From: Brachionus rotundiformis
Taxonomy: Eukaryota > Rotifera > Eurotatoria > Ploima > Brachionidae
Reading direction: 5' to 3'
DNA: 64,000 nt
Assembly: GCA_016802295.1 (NCBI GenBank)
Contig: JAESIW010000137.1
Span: 3,751,961-3,815,960, forward strand
The position numbers and the translations under genes were made by a program. Positions within the stretch are counted from its first letter, which is position 1. Every line of letters starts with the position of its first letter. The notes below the pieces were generated by a model, which searched no databases, was not told where the DNA came from, and worked only from the letters and a program-made list of their open reading frames with translations. This document shows positions 45,485-55,964 of the stretch, one piece after another.

Positions 45485-47257
45485 TCAAGATTCTGGTTCA
45501 TTACTGTTTGGCTGGGAGAATGGCGATGCCTGTACGGATGGCGATGAGACCGCGGACATGTTCGTTTGGCCCGAGTTGGAAGAGCTCGGGGTCAAAATGG
45601 ACAGCACTGAGTCGGGATTAGTGCTCATTTTAGGCTGTTCAAGGGAATCATTTGCCATCTGCTCTTTGGTTTCGACCTGCATCTCTTCCGGGCTGGTTTT
45701 TATCTTCATTATCTCGTTTTTTTTGTTCGAGATGAATGAGAGTGGAAAGGGCTCGAGCTGGTCTGGGTCCGCGTCCAGCAAAATCGAGCTGTGTATCTCG
45801 CTCAGGGTCCTTAGCTCAATCAGCTTGAGTAGCAGTTTGTTGTAAATTCTGGTCGTGTTTTCGTTTAAGCCAAATTTCCAAATCATGTACTTTTTAAGCA
45901 AAAGAGAATATTTGGATTGTATTTGGAATATTTTTTGTCTGTCCTTAAGGTCACGTCTGTCCGGCGAGAACAAAATCAATGGCAAAAAAAGTATCAAAGT
46001 GGCCTCATCTATGTTCAATTCATTCATTGATTTCAAGAATGTAATTGTCTTCTCGAATACATCCTCGCTCCAAATTAGCTTCAAAAAGTCAAGCTGAATG
46101 GAATTGCTGGTCGCTTTTAGTTCGTGGTCTTTGCTGATCAAGTTTTCAAATTTGTTCGCTTGAGCGTCGTACAATGACGACGACGAGCAAATGGTCACCT
46201 CCATAGTTCCGCCTTGTAACAGGCACATTTGGTCATTGAGATCCAGCTTGCGAAAGTCTGGTATTAATTTGGCAAATGTGACCACTCTTTTGACTGGCTG
46301 CACTATGAAATTTGCCAATATTACTTTGGCCATTTTTTTCAGCGAACTCTCGCTCTGTGTCTGGAACAAAGTGGCAAACTTTTTTTGCACATTCATGTCC
46401 ATGGCGTTGAACTTGCGCGAATGGTAATAGGCTATTGACAGCCTGTCTATAAGGTCCTTTTCATACGAGGTCAAATTGAGGCCATTGGTGCGCGCATTTA
46501 TCCCGTCAACGCCTAGTTTGTTCAGATCGTTCTTGGTCGAGTCACCGGGCGAGCGTGTATCCTCGTCACTGTTCGAAGCTTGGGTCATATTTTTGGTCTC
46601 GCTCTCATCTTTGTTCTCTTGTTCGGCCACATCTGTCTTTTGTTTGTTTTTGCGTCTATTGCCGTACTTTTGGTGCCGTTCGTCGTCGGACAGCACCCAT
46701 TTTGGTCTCATGCCGATCGACAAGCAGGTCTTGTAGCGACAAAATTGGCAAATTTTGCGCGTATTGGTGTTCATTTTGCACTCGCCAGAATACGAGCATT
46801 TGTAGTCTTCGAAGCGGTTTTTCTGCACTGAGCGGCGAAAAAAAGCCTTGCAGGACTCGCAAGAAATGCCACCAAAATGCGAACCGGTCGACTTATCGCC
46901 ACACACATGGCACTTGCTTTCATCCACGTACTGTTGCTGCTGCTGTTGTTGGTGATTGAGATTTGCCAAAATTAGGTTGGCACTAGCCGAGTTGTTGAGC
47001 AAATAGGCGGTGGCTGCTGCTGCCGCGGCACTGCTGGCCGTGTGCGGTCCCTGGTTATTTAGGGATGTGTTTATGAAGTTGTTTATTACGCCGCCGAGGG
47101 AGTTGCTCAGCTGTGTGGGGCCGTAGCTGCCTCCTGGCTTGCCAAATAGGGCGTTGTTGTTCGCGTCGAGCTTGAGGTTGCTGCGCGAGCCCTGGCCAAG
47201 CGCCGAAAAGCGCCCTTGACCTTGATTTACCACGCTGAAGTTAGCCGATTTGGGCAT
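45485..47257 (-). CDS. Nuclear receptor, NR1J/DHR96-like type, full length
   Basis: Ligand-regulated transcription factor of 590 residues on one exon. N-terminus Gly/Asn-rich with Ala and Gln runs (about 75-110). The C4 DNA-binding domain (about 116-182) starts CHVCGDKSTGSHFGG and has P-box CESCKAFFRR; the ESCKA type is found in DHR96, NHR-8 and DAF-12. The second finger ends CQFCRYKTCLSIGM, and WVLSDDER follows as in NR1 receptors. A polar hinge (about 186-258) is followed by the LBD (about 262-515) with PVKRVVTFAKLIPDF, LNDQMCLLQGG and LILFSPDRRDL. No clear AF-2 helix is seen; a Ser/Pro/Asn-rich tail of about 75 residues ends NSNEPES. G+C is well above the flanks. Its LBD is paralogous to the DBD-less gene at 35054-36016. 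The many plus-strand open frames across it are shadows. Subfamily placement is tentative. Confidence 0.94.
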   Translation of the reverse strand: MPKSANFSVVNQGQGRFSALGQGSRSNLKLDANNNALFGKPGGSYGPTQLSNSLGGVINNFINTSLNNQGPHTASSAAAAAATAYLLNNSASANLILANLNHQQQQQQQYVDESKCHVCGDKSTGSHFGGISCESCKAFFRRSVQKNRFEDYKCSYSGECKMNTNTRKICQFCRYKTCLSIGMRPKWVLSDDERHQKYGNRRKNKQKTDVAEQENKDESETKNMTQASNSDEDTRSPGDSTKNDLNKLGVDGINARTNGLNLTSYEKDLIDRLSIAYYHSRKFNAMDMNVQKKFATLFQTQSESSLKKMAKVILANFIVQPVKRVVTFAKLIPDFRKLDLNDQMCLLQGGTMEVTICSSSSLYDAQANKFENLISKDHELKATSNSIQLDFLKLIWSEDVFEKTITFLKSMNELNIDEATLILFLPLILFSPDRRDLKDRQKIFQIQSKYSLLLKKYMIWKFGLNENTTRIYNKLLLKLIELRTLSEIHSSILLDADPDQLEPFPLSFISNKKNEIMKIKTSPEEMQVETKEQMANDSLEQPKMSTNPDSVLSILTPSSSNSGQTNMSAVSSPSVQASPFSQPNSNEPES

Positions 47258-48260
47258 TTATCTAAATATTATATAAACAAAAATGGAAAAAAAGGTTAGG
47301 CTTTATTTTATGATATTTTATATACACTTAAATGATAGAAAATGTTCTTAAATATAAATACAGTGATTAAAGTACATTTTTTTGTTCACTTTGGCTAAGA
47401 GTGCATTTTGGCCAGTCTTGGCCAATATTAATTATCTCTGTTTTCGGACTCGAGTTCTCGTTTTGAGTGAACTCGTATCTAATTACGAGCATGAGCGCCG
47501 TGGCAACTCGGTCCCATTTGCACCTTAGACACTTAGCCACTCTTTATCATTATTTATTTTCTCTTTCTACTTAAAAATCCAGTCTATAAAGTAAAATTCT
47601 ACCATCATAAGCGTGTTAAATAAATTAACAACAAAAAATAATGAGTGAGAACATAAACTTAAATTATAAATTTTATTTTTTTTTGAACAAAAAAATTTAA
47701 CTCTTTGGTAGTTATTATTGGCTGATAGATGGTTCACTCGCTCACTTGCTAAATGCTTGTCGTAATAATAATGTTAAATATTTTGCTGGATTTTTTGCAT
47801 TCTTATGTAATTAATTAAGAGTAGATGCGAATGGAAAAATAGTGGAAGAATTTTATTTTATATTAAAATTTTAGAGAATATGGAAAGAGAGAGAGAGTTC
47901 AAAAATATTGGAATAATTTGGATATTTTATATTTGACATAAAATTTGAAATTTGGCAGAACAATGCTGCCATTTTACTGGGATAGGCAGTTGGTGCCCGA
48001 TGGATCACATCTAAAAATAGATTAGAATAAATAAATGTAAAAACATAAATTATTTAAATATGTGCTTGAAATGCGGCTTTAAAATTTGCACGAACATAAT
48101 TTCAAAAAAATAAAAAAATAAAAATTCAAAATAAAATTTTGTTTTTTCTTAAAATTAAGTAGATACGTGTATAGAGAATAATTAAATGCCTCTGAAAAAA
48201 TTCAAAACACATGACTTTAGCTTTCATAAAGAGCCAAATAGTTAAGTGAAATAAATTAAA
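47258..48260. promoter_or_regulatory. Intergenic region between divergent NR and WDR45B genes
   Basis: About 1 kb between the start codons of two divergent genes. A G+C-richer island at about 47385-47560 contains TTGGCCAGTCTTGGCCAAT, a near-direct repeat with a CCAAT-type core, and reads like a promoter. A short (GA)n run is at about 47888-47899. No open frame is convincing. Confidence 0.35.
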
Positions 48261-50090
48261 ATGGCTAATGAGGGAATATTGTTCATCGGGTTCAACCAGG
48301 ACTCAGGTTGGTTCTCACGGTGATGTGGCTATATGTAAAATTTATCTCTTGTAGAATGCTTTATGTGCGGTCTGGAAGATGGATACCGCATTTATAACAC
48401 CGATCCGCTCAAAGAAAATGCCAGAGAAGGTGAGCCATTTATCTTTGAGCAGCAAAAAATTATCTGTCTAGTTCTGATTTAAATATTTCTTAAAATTATG
48501 AAAAAAAATGAAATTTTTCTTTACTAATTAATCTAGATGGTGGTGGTGTAAAGCATGTAGAAATGCTCTACCGGTGCAACTATGTTGGCATGGTCGGCGG
48601 TGGCAAAAACCCCAAATATCCCAAAAATAAAGGTTCTAATTTTGTCTATTTGTTTTATCTGTGAGTAATTTTCTCTACGAGCAGCTATTGTATGGGATGA
48701 CTATCAAAAAAAGGTTGCCATATCGCTTGAATTTAAAATAGAAGTGTTTTCTATTAAGCTTCGTAGAGACAGGTAATTATTTTGACATGTAAATATTCCA
48801 GATATTTGACGGCCAAATGAGGCCTTACTCTCACCATGGTCACCCAGTTAAATATTCATTTCTCGCTTGACTTACTCCCATCTGATGCATATTTTTGCAT
48901 TAATTTGAATTTCAAAACAAAAAATTCCTATCTATTTCAATTTGAGCTAATTTCTTGTATTTATAAATGACAAAAAAGAATAGCAGTTGTATTTGAAAAG
49001 TTCATCAAAGTATACTCATTCAGTCAGACACCTCAATTCATGCATGTGTTTGACACCCAGCCGAATCCGAATGGTTTGTGCTGTCTGTGCTCGCACAGTA
49101 CCAATTCGTACCTGGCCTACCCTAGTGACAAAAAACCCGGCTGGGTTGAAATAGTAGATTTGTTTAACACTGAAAAGCCTTCAGTAAAAATAGAAGCCCA
49201 TGACAATCCGATAAGTTGTATGGCCATGAGCAACGATGGCGTCAAAATAGCCACTGCATCTACCAAGGTAAGCTTGGCAAGTCAAACAGAAGCTCTTATA
49301 ATTATTGTTTAGGGTACGCTGATTCGCGTGTTTGAGACAGATGGAGGAACCTTGCTGCATGAATTGAGAAGAGGGGCAAACAATGCTCACATTTTTTGGT
49401 AAAATTTAGCACCACAAAATAAAAGTTACATTAACTTTAAAAAATAAAGTATAAATTTTAATAAACAAGCAACCAAGTTGTGTGTATCGAGTGACCATGG
49501 AACTATTCACGTGTTTATACTTGACTCACCTGAGAAAAATAGTCGATCATCGTAAGTATAAAATACATGTAACATTTAGGCATTACATTTTTATTTTATA
49601 CAATTATCTTTGCTTAAATAGTTTAAATAATAAAAAATTTTTATATTATTCTAGCATTAATTAATTAAACTTTTTCTAAAGATTGGCAAATGCCACTTTT
49701 TTGCCAAAGTATTTTCAATCAAAATGGAGCTCATTTAAATTCGAAGTAAACAATCATAGTAAATTTATATGCGCTTTTTCCCAAAATTTGGACCAACACT
49801 CAATAATAGGTAAAGTCGACAAAATACTTATTTTATTTTCTACACTTATTGGGCCCATACTGACTCAATACGATTTATTGCATTCGCTACACTTGACTGA
49901 TTTGCCTATTTACATTATAATACGGTCCAATTAGTATAATATCAAGATGTATCTTTGTTTTTTAAATTATTAAATTTTAGCACTATGCTCCGATGGAACA
50001 TATTACAAGTATTTGCTTGACAACGCAAATGACACTAAGAGTTGTCAATTGGAGAGCTGCACAAAATTTTTGGAGCTCACCTCGAGATGA
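48261..50090 (+). CDS. WDR45B: WDR45B/WIPI3-type PROPPIN
   Basis: Seven-bladed beta-propeller phosphoinositide effector that acts in autophagosome formation. Nine exons: 48261-48306, 48355-48429, 48537-48632, 48685-48772, 48979-49267, 49313-49398, 49450-49551, 49682-49809 and 49981-50090; 339 residues (human 344). The alignment with WDR45B is close throughout: LFIGFNQDSECFMCG, YRIYNTDPLKE, HVEMLYRCNYVGMVGGG, IVWDDYQKK, KLRRDRIAVVFEKFIKVY, the lipid-binding LRRG (about 216-219), CVSSDHGTIHVF and FLPKYFQSKWS. Loss of the EFLEGG spacer relative to human is the main length change. All introns are 40-250 bp. It is head to head with the nuclear-receptor gene. WDR45B rather than WDR45 is chosen from SDHGT.H.F and FLPKYF.SKWS. 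Confidence 0.95.
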
Positions 50091-52264
50091 GATTACTTAA
50101 ATTGTTAAAGAGTCGATTGTTATGCCATAAGTACTTTATCAATAGAGAAAAATTTTGTAAATTTTAAAACTCATTAATTCAAGATTCGATTTTAACCGGT
50201 CTAAAATAAATTTAATCAAAAAATTCCCTTTTATTACACTGTATATTAACTAATATAATAATTGATCATAAAAATGACCTTTTTTCTTTATTTAATTAAC
50301 TAAAAAAATCAAACCATTTCTAAAAGTAAATTAAATACGATTTTGAATTTTTCCAATTGATACAAAATAAACATTAAATTTTAGACTAAATTAATTTTAG
50401 AAAAAATTTAATTATTCATTTTAACTTAGCAATGAGCTGGTTTTTATTGGTTTTAAAAAAATATCTTAAAATTACCAATCAGTTTTAAATTTCTTGATAC
50501 TTTATTAAAATTATAAAAAATATATTCTAGCTTATTATATTATTTAGCTTGTTTTAATTTTGTTCAAAAAATCTAACCTGAAAGTCACTCATTTTCTTTT
50601 TTTTTTAATAAAAAATTTCATAATTAAAAACCAATAATGAAATTTATCAAAAATTATCTTGAAATTTTACTGATAAAAATTGGCCAGTTTAAAATTGGCT
50701 TTTTGTCACTTAATGAGTCCAAAAAAAGTAAAAAAAATCTGCTCTAAATTTCAAGAATAAATCAAAACACTTAACTGTGTGAACTAATTTGGCTATTCTT
50801 GCTCTCCTGACCCCGGGAAACCATAAAATTAAATTTAAAAAAAGCAATTAAATGGTAGCTAAGCATATTTTATTGGTTTATAATCTCAAATCTCAGATCA
50901 ATAAACTTTATAAAAACATTCTAATCAATAAATTTTGATTGACATAAATCAAATATTATTATTCAAGATTGCAAATGAAATACAACATGACTGCCAACTA
51001 TCAAAATATCTAAACCAAATATCAAGAATATTAAATAAATATATATATGTATATATATATATATATAGGCTCATCTAGGTCAAACAAGAGCTAGCAATTG
51101 TTGTGGTGCATTTTAGAGCAAATTAGGATAGATAAAAGAGTTAATTAATTCGAAGTGACCGTGCAAGTCAGACCGAGCCATGATAAGGAGTTTTTTTTGC
51201 TTGGCAAATGCTTTATATCGATCCAAATTTAAGCCAATTATGCTTAATTATAAAAGGAAACGCAGCATTAATTTTTTCAAGTTTTCCTTTTCTCAACAAA
51301 AAAATTTTTCTAATTTGTTTTCTGATATTTCATCTCTTGAAAAATTTTCAACAAACTCAACACTCTGGCTCGAAACTATGGCAATTTGAATAAATTAAAT
51401 TTAAAATTAAGAATTAATATTTAACAAAATAAAAATAGTACGAAGAAAAAAGGAAAATTTTGACTAAATAAATTAGCAGCTTTATAGTAATTCAGTGTAG
51501 CATGCCCAATAATTCTCACATTAGGCAAGACAAATTTCCCAAGTCGCCAAAATAACCTGCTAAAATTTAATCATTAGTTTTAAGGCTTCTAATACACCAA
51601 AAATAAAAACTCAACGCGTTCTTTTAACAAAAAAAAAGAACAAAATAGCTTTAATATTTTATAAACTTAGATTGACCAGTTTTTTTTTACCAAATAAAAA
51701 AAATAATAAAAAATTACCACTGTATCGATCTCTTTCTATTTAATTAAATCGAAGCCTTTTGCTTAGAAAAGTCTTTAGATCTGATCCGATTCTCAGGTAA
51801 GCTATTTAAATAGTAAACATTTTTAAGGTAACTTTGACTAGGTTTTCTCTTTCAGATAAAAAATAAAGCCTTTTTTTATTGTTTTTTAGTTAATTTTTTA
51901 TATAATCAATCAAGCAATTAACCAAATTTTAATGCTTACAGCCATAAATGGTATAAATACATGGAAGAACCCGGCGGCCATGTTTAAGTACTTGGCTTAT
52001 TCATGCTAATTTAGAATCATTTAATTCTTAGTATCTAAATATAGACTAATTAAAGAATTTAATTTTTTATAAAGAAGCCAATTTAATTTAATTTTGAGAA
52101 ATAAAATTTTATATTAAAAATTCATTTTACACTCAAGCCTTTCGATAAGCAAAAAATTCAATAGTTACAGCGAATGTATTCCCAGAGAGACCACTTCATA
52201 GGGCACCTTTTTAATATAACTGAGAAAAAGTGCTATTTTTATCATTTAGATTAATAATGAGACC
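50091..52264. other. AT-rich intergenic DNA with TA microsatellite
   Basis: No gene seen. A TATATATG-type microsatellite lies at about 51036-51067, followed by a slightly G+C-richer patch to 51200. Short open frames at 51180-51393 are low-quality. 5' UTR exons of the next gene may lie near 52200. Confidence 0.5.
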
Positions 52265-52830
52265 ATGTCAGTTCATAATAACAACTCTCTATTGATAAAA
52301 GCTGTGTCCCAGTCGAATAGATTTCTAAGTAACAATTTAAATGGAATAGGAATGAGCAGTACCAATAACCGCAAAGTTCCCAAATCGATGGGCAATTTCA
52401 GCTCGTCCAGCATATCTGTCAATTCGTATAACTACTCGGGCTCCACTCAGTCACAGAGCTATCTTCCGTCTATGATAAAAAATATGCCAAGTTCAAACGC
52501 AAATAAAAAGTATTCCACCGACTATCAACAAGCAGGTAAATTGTCAAGCTTTTTTTGCTGCCAGATTTACCATTTTTGCATTTAGTTAGATTCGATTACG
52601 CGGACGCATTTCTCAACTATAACAATATTGAATTCTTGAATCGGATATCCCAAATGCAACGCTTGCAAATGGAAACTGTTGAATGGGAACGCAAGAGACG
52701 CATATCCAAAAAAAAATCTAACAATTCGAATAATACTCTCAAGCCGAGCAACTCGGGCTCAAATCCGAGTAATAGCGAGGCCAATTTGTTAACGAACTCT
52801 GCCAATTTAAATATTAACTCAAATGATTAG
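52265..52830 (+). CDS. Small unrecognised Ser/Asn-rich protein
   Basis: Two exons, 52265-52535 and 52586-52830, joined by a 50-bp GT-AG intron in phase 1, give 171 residues. The N-terminal half is Ser/Asn/Tyr-rich and disordered. The second exon begins with a compact, helix-like, charged block (DYADAFLNYNNIEFLNRI, then QMQRLQMETVEWERKRRISK) that looks conserved and basic at its end, followed by another Asn/Ser-rich tail. No signal peptide or membrane segment. G+C is above the flanks. I do not recognise the family. The spliced structure and composition make it a real gene; more 5' exons are possible. It is tail to tail with NXT1. Confidence 0.75.
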
Positions 52831-53306
52831 TTAAAATAAATTTTTTTTCCTTATTTTTTTCCATCTTAACCAAGTCGATCTATTTAAGCCAACTCAATGA
52901 TTAGAAATTTAATTTTTTTGTAAAAATTTCTTAAATTGTAATTGTTTAAATTTATACTTAAATCTTGTTTATCTTTTCTATCTAATTTTTTATTTGTAAT
53001 TAATACAATTATAAACTAAACAAATACTAAACGCTTGGTTTAGATTAAAGTAATTTACTAAATTGGCTTTTTTGGCCCGAAATTCTCTTGAAATAATTTT
53101 TTTATTAAAATTGAAAAGAATAATGATAAACAATTGTTTTTTTAATGACCTAAAAATCGTTTTTTTTATTCAAATAAAATATTATACCTAGATATTTTAT
53201 TTAAATTAGATTTTCTAAAAGAAATGAAATAAAATGCTTCCTTTCTCTTCTTATGAAACAATTTATTTTTAAAATTTTTCATTTAATAATTTGATTGAAA
53301 AAATAT
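52831..53306. other. Spacer between converging genes
   Basis: AT-rich DNA holding the 3' UTRs of the small Ser/Asn-rich gene (+) and NXT1 (-). Nothing else seen. Confidence 0.6.
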
Positions 53307-53879
53307 TTATTCAGCAAATCTATAGCAATCGCTGGCAATTTTCCACTTAGTATCGATGGCCTTGAGCATAAAATTTTGAAAAAACAACTTAAGCTCATGT
53401 CCTTTGTATCTAACTGACCCGGAAACACTTACAAGAATCATGTAATGGCCAGTTTGATTGAACTCGTCTGAAAAAATTGATTTTAATTTTTCAAAATCTA
53501 TTTAAAGCGAAATGTTTACTAAAAATGGGATGTACGTCAAAGCATTCGATGTTATGGGTGCTGTCAGGAAGTTCGATTTGAAAATTCTGTCTGTTCTGAA
53601 TATCAATCTCGTTGCCATTCCAGATTATTTTAGCATCATCTGCGTAATATTTACCAAGTTCCTAAAATTAAAATTTAAGCTCAAACTAATCTAGAATTAA
53701 TTGTTTACGTGACGCTTATGATCCAACGAAGTGTAAAATTTATTGACAAATTCAGATCCGTATTCATTAGCCATTTTTGAAATTTCCTTAACTCTTTCCT
53801 TGATTAAAATCATTTAAAAAAATCTTTAATATATTAATCATACCGAGTCGTTGGTTGATTCGGTAACTGCCGATGCCAT
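53307..53879 (-). CDS. NXT1: NXT1 (p15) mRNA export cofactor
   Basis: NTF2-fold partner of NXF1/TAP in bulk mRNA export through nuclear pores. Four exons: 53844-53879, 53709-53798, 53520-53661 and 53307-53467, all frames consistent; 142 residues (human NXT1 140). Matching features: SEFVNKFYTSLDHKR, IIWNGNEI, YMILVSVSGSVRYKG, and the family-typical ending TKWKIASDCYRFAE. None of the exons was long enough to stand out as an open frame, so the gene is easily missed. A GT inside ILVSVSG looks like a donor but the reading frame runs through it with homology on both sides. The start codon lies 107 bp from a LINE insertion that begins at the target duplication 53986. Confidence 0.95.
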
Positions 53880-53985
53880 CCTAGTTTATATTTTTTCTAA
53901 AATTCAAAATAAAAAAAGAAATTTAATTTAAATATTTTAAGAAATATTAAAAATCATACTTGCAAGTAAATAAAAAAAATAAATC

Positions 53986-54449
53986 TAAGTTTATTTCTGA
54001 ACAGTTTAAAATTAAAAAGAAGTTCCAATCAGCACAGCTTTGTCCGACTGCTCACAACCAGCAGCCAACTGAGAGAGAACTTTTTCACTTATAGAGTGAC
54101 TATGCCATGGAACGCCCTTTCCCAAGAGATCGTTCAATCCATATCCGTCAACTAATTCAAGAACAGACTGGATAAGTACAGACGTATGGAGAAACCTACC
54201 ATAGATGAAGTCTTTGGGCTTGGTAGAATCGATACGAGAGAATGGTAACCTAACGAACAACAATCTTCAGTGTGATGCATGCAGAGCTAGAGAAGAGACT
54301 GTGATTTAAACACATTACATACCACAGTTACCATAGATGGGATCCTCGTGTTTCCAATCTTCGCAAATCTAGCTTGCTAGCTTGTTGTAACTTATATTAT
54401 TATTACTATTATTATTAAGTTTATTTCTGAACAGTTTAAAATTAAAAAG
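53986..54449 (+). mobile_element. 5'-truncated LINE with 34-bp target-site duplication
   Basis: An insertion of about 396 bp (54020-54415) is bounded by identical 34-bp copies at 53986-54019 and 54416-54449, starting TAAGTTTATTTCTGAACAG. It reads on the plus strand FFTYRVTMPWNALSQEIVQ, matching the tail NFF..RV...WNSLP..VV of CR1-like reverse transcriptases, and ends in a short (TTA)n tract, typical of such LINEs. The duplication has no mismatch, so the insertion is recent. The 83-codon minus-strand frame is a shadow. It sits in the 5' flank of NXT1. Confidence 0.9.
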
Positions 54450-54604
54450 GAAAAAATAATAATTTTTGTCGGTGTTATGATTAAAATCTTATTTAAATCT
54501 GAGTTTAAAAAATAAAAATTTAAATTCTTAAATAAATCTCTTAAGTAAAGGAATTTTTTCTATAAAAATTGTTATAAAATTCAGATTCTCATTGAAAAAT
54601 AAGC

Positions 54605-55807
54605 CTAAATATTCTAAATAAAAAAAATACAAAATTTCTAAAAAGGAGAAAATTTATCCTTATCAAATTGGAAAAACCATTGATTGCTTTTTATTAAGAT
54701 TCAATATTTAAAATTAAAAATAATATAAATAGCCAGACAAAAATTAATTTCGTTAATAAATCAATAAGATGGATAAAAATATTCAATGGGATTTAGGTAA
54801 AAATAATTCGAAAGAAATTTAAAATAGCTAAATAATTTGAATTTCACAATCGTGAAAAATTGAAAAAGAAAAAATTTTGAATAAATTTTATTAACAATCT
54901 AATTAGATGTTTATTCATTATCAAACATGTTATAAAATGTCTTGGCAATTTCTTCAATTACATCTACTGCCAACAAGGCTCTGTGATATTTTTGAAAAGC
55001 TATTTGACTACATTCTCTGATAAACACAGAAGCAGTATATGCAGCTATTATGTTTGGTTCATTTATAAATGGCTCTTTTGAAATGTTTTCGGAATCAGCG
55101 TGACACCAAAAAGAAAAAAGACCAAGAGTCCCGGCTAGCAAGTCGCCTATTCCACCACATCTCTTGAGACCTCCTGGTACATCATTATACACAACTTGTT
55201 TACCATTCGATATGATGTCGACTCTTCCTTTTTTGAGAATGGTCACATTTTCTAGACTCTGTGCAAGTCGTTTTACAGCCTCACACTGTAATTCTAGAGT
55301 GTTGAATTTAATATTCTCTTCATAAGCTTCGTTTGAAAACTACAAAATAAATCTATTATATTATTTTTTTAAAATAAAACAAATCATTTTTTTACTGATT
55401 TATCATAAAGACGCTTAAACTCCATGTAATTTGGTGTAAGAATGCATTTTTTATAGCCGGTAATTGGTGAAGTATCAGTAGCAAGCAAATACAAACCATC
55501 GGCGTCAATCACTATTGGAATACTCTGCGATCTGGCATGCTTAATCGCTGTTTTAATCCTATCCAAAGCTGCAGTGGTCCGTCCCAGACCTGGACCAATT
55601 ATCAGAGAATGAAACTTTTTCATCAAAACACCAATTTCAGTTTCATATTCAGGATCATCCCTTTTAATTTTGTTTTATTCTTAATATTTTTTTAAATTCA
55701 GAAAAAAATATATTACAAAATTGGTAATACAATTAATTCTGGCGAGTAAGTTTTGATAATTGGCGATGCTTCACGTGTTGTTAATATGTAGCACAAGTCA
55801 GCTCCTG
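54605..55807. repeat. NAXD duplication, unit A (1,203 bp, nearly identical to unit B)
   Basis: Matches 58844-60046 base for base at a constant offset of 4,239, with one mismatch noted (G at 54698, A at 58937). Identity stops abruptly inside exon 1 of NAXD on one side and just 3' of the gene on the other. A shorter, older match (the GAATTTTTTCTATAAAAAT block at 54551 and 58781) lies beyond the left edge with a different offset. Confidence 0.95.
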
Positions 55808-55964
55808 TTTTTAATAGGCTGATAGCTGATATGTAAGCAGATCCTGAATATTCTTGTGATCCACCAATTAATCCTATTCTTCCACCTTGTCCTTTGTATG
55901 TATTGGCACTCATTTTTGGAACCAAAGTTTTGAATTTTTCTACAATATCAGTATTGCTTCTCAT
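54911..55964 (-). CDS. NAXD: ATP-dependent NAD(P)H-hydrate dehydratase, copy A
   Basis: Metabolite-repair enzyme that dehydrates S-NADHX and S-NADPHX back to NAD(P)H at the cost of ATP or ADP. Exons 55717-55964, 55396-55660 and 54911-55339; 313 residues. Features: GRIGLIGGSQEYSGSAY near the N-terminus, SPELIVLPIL, the IIGPGLGR loop, VIDADGLYLL, LTPNYMEFKRLY, and the catalytic CGGIGDLLAGTLG. No clear mitochondrial presequence, unlike human NAXD. From codon 53 of exon 1 onward it is essentially identical to copy B, while the first 52 codons are under 60% identical. A probable AATAAA lies at 54887-54892 on the minus strand. Confidence 0.95.

Noticed and set aside
46191..46959. Several plus-strand open frames of 80-134 codons
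   Set aside because: They are antisense shadows of the G+C-rich nuclear-receptor exon on the minus strand.
53430..53436. GTAAGT inside NXT1 exon 4 as a splice donor
   Set aside because: Reading through it gives VSVSGSVRYKG, which matches the family; no intron is needed.
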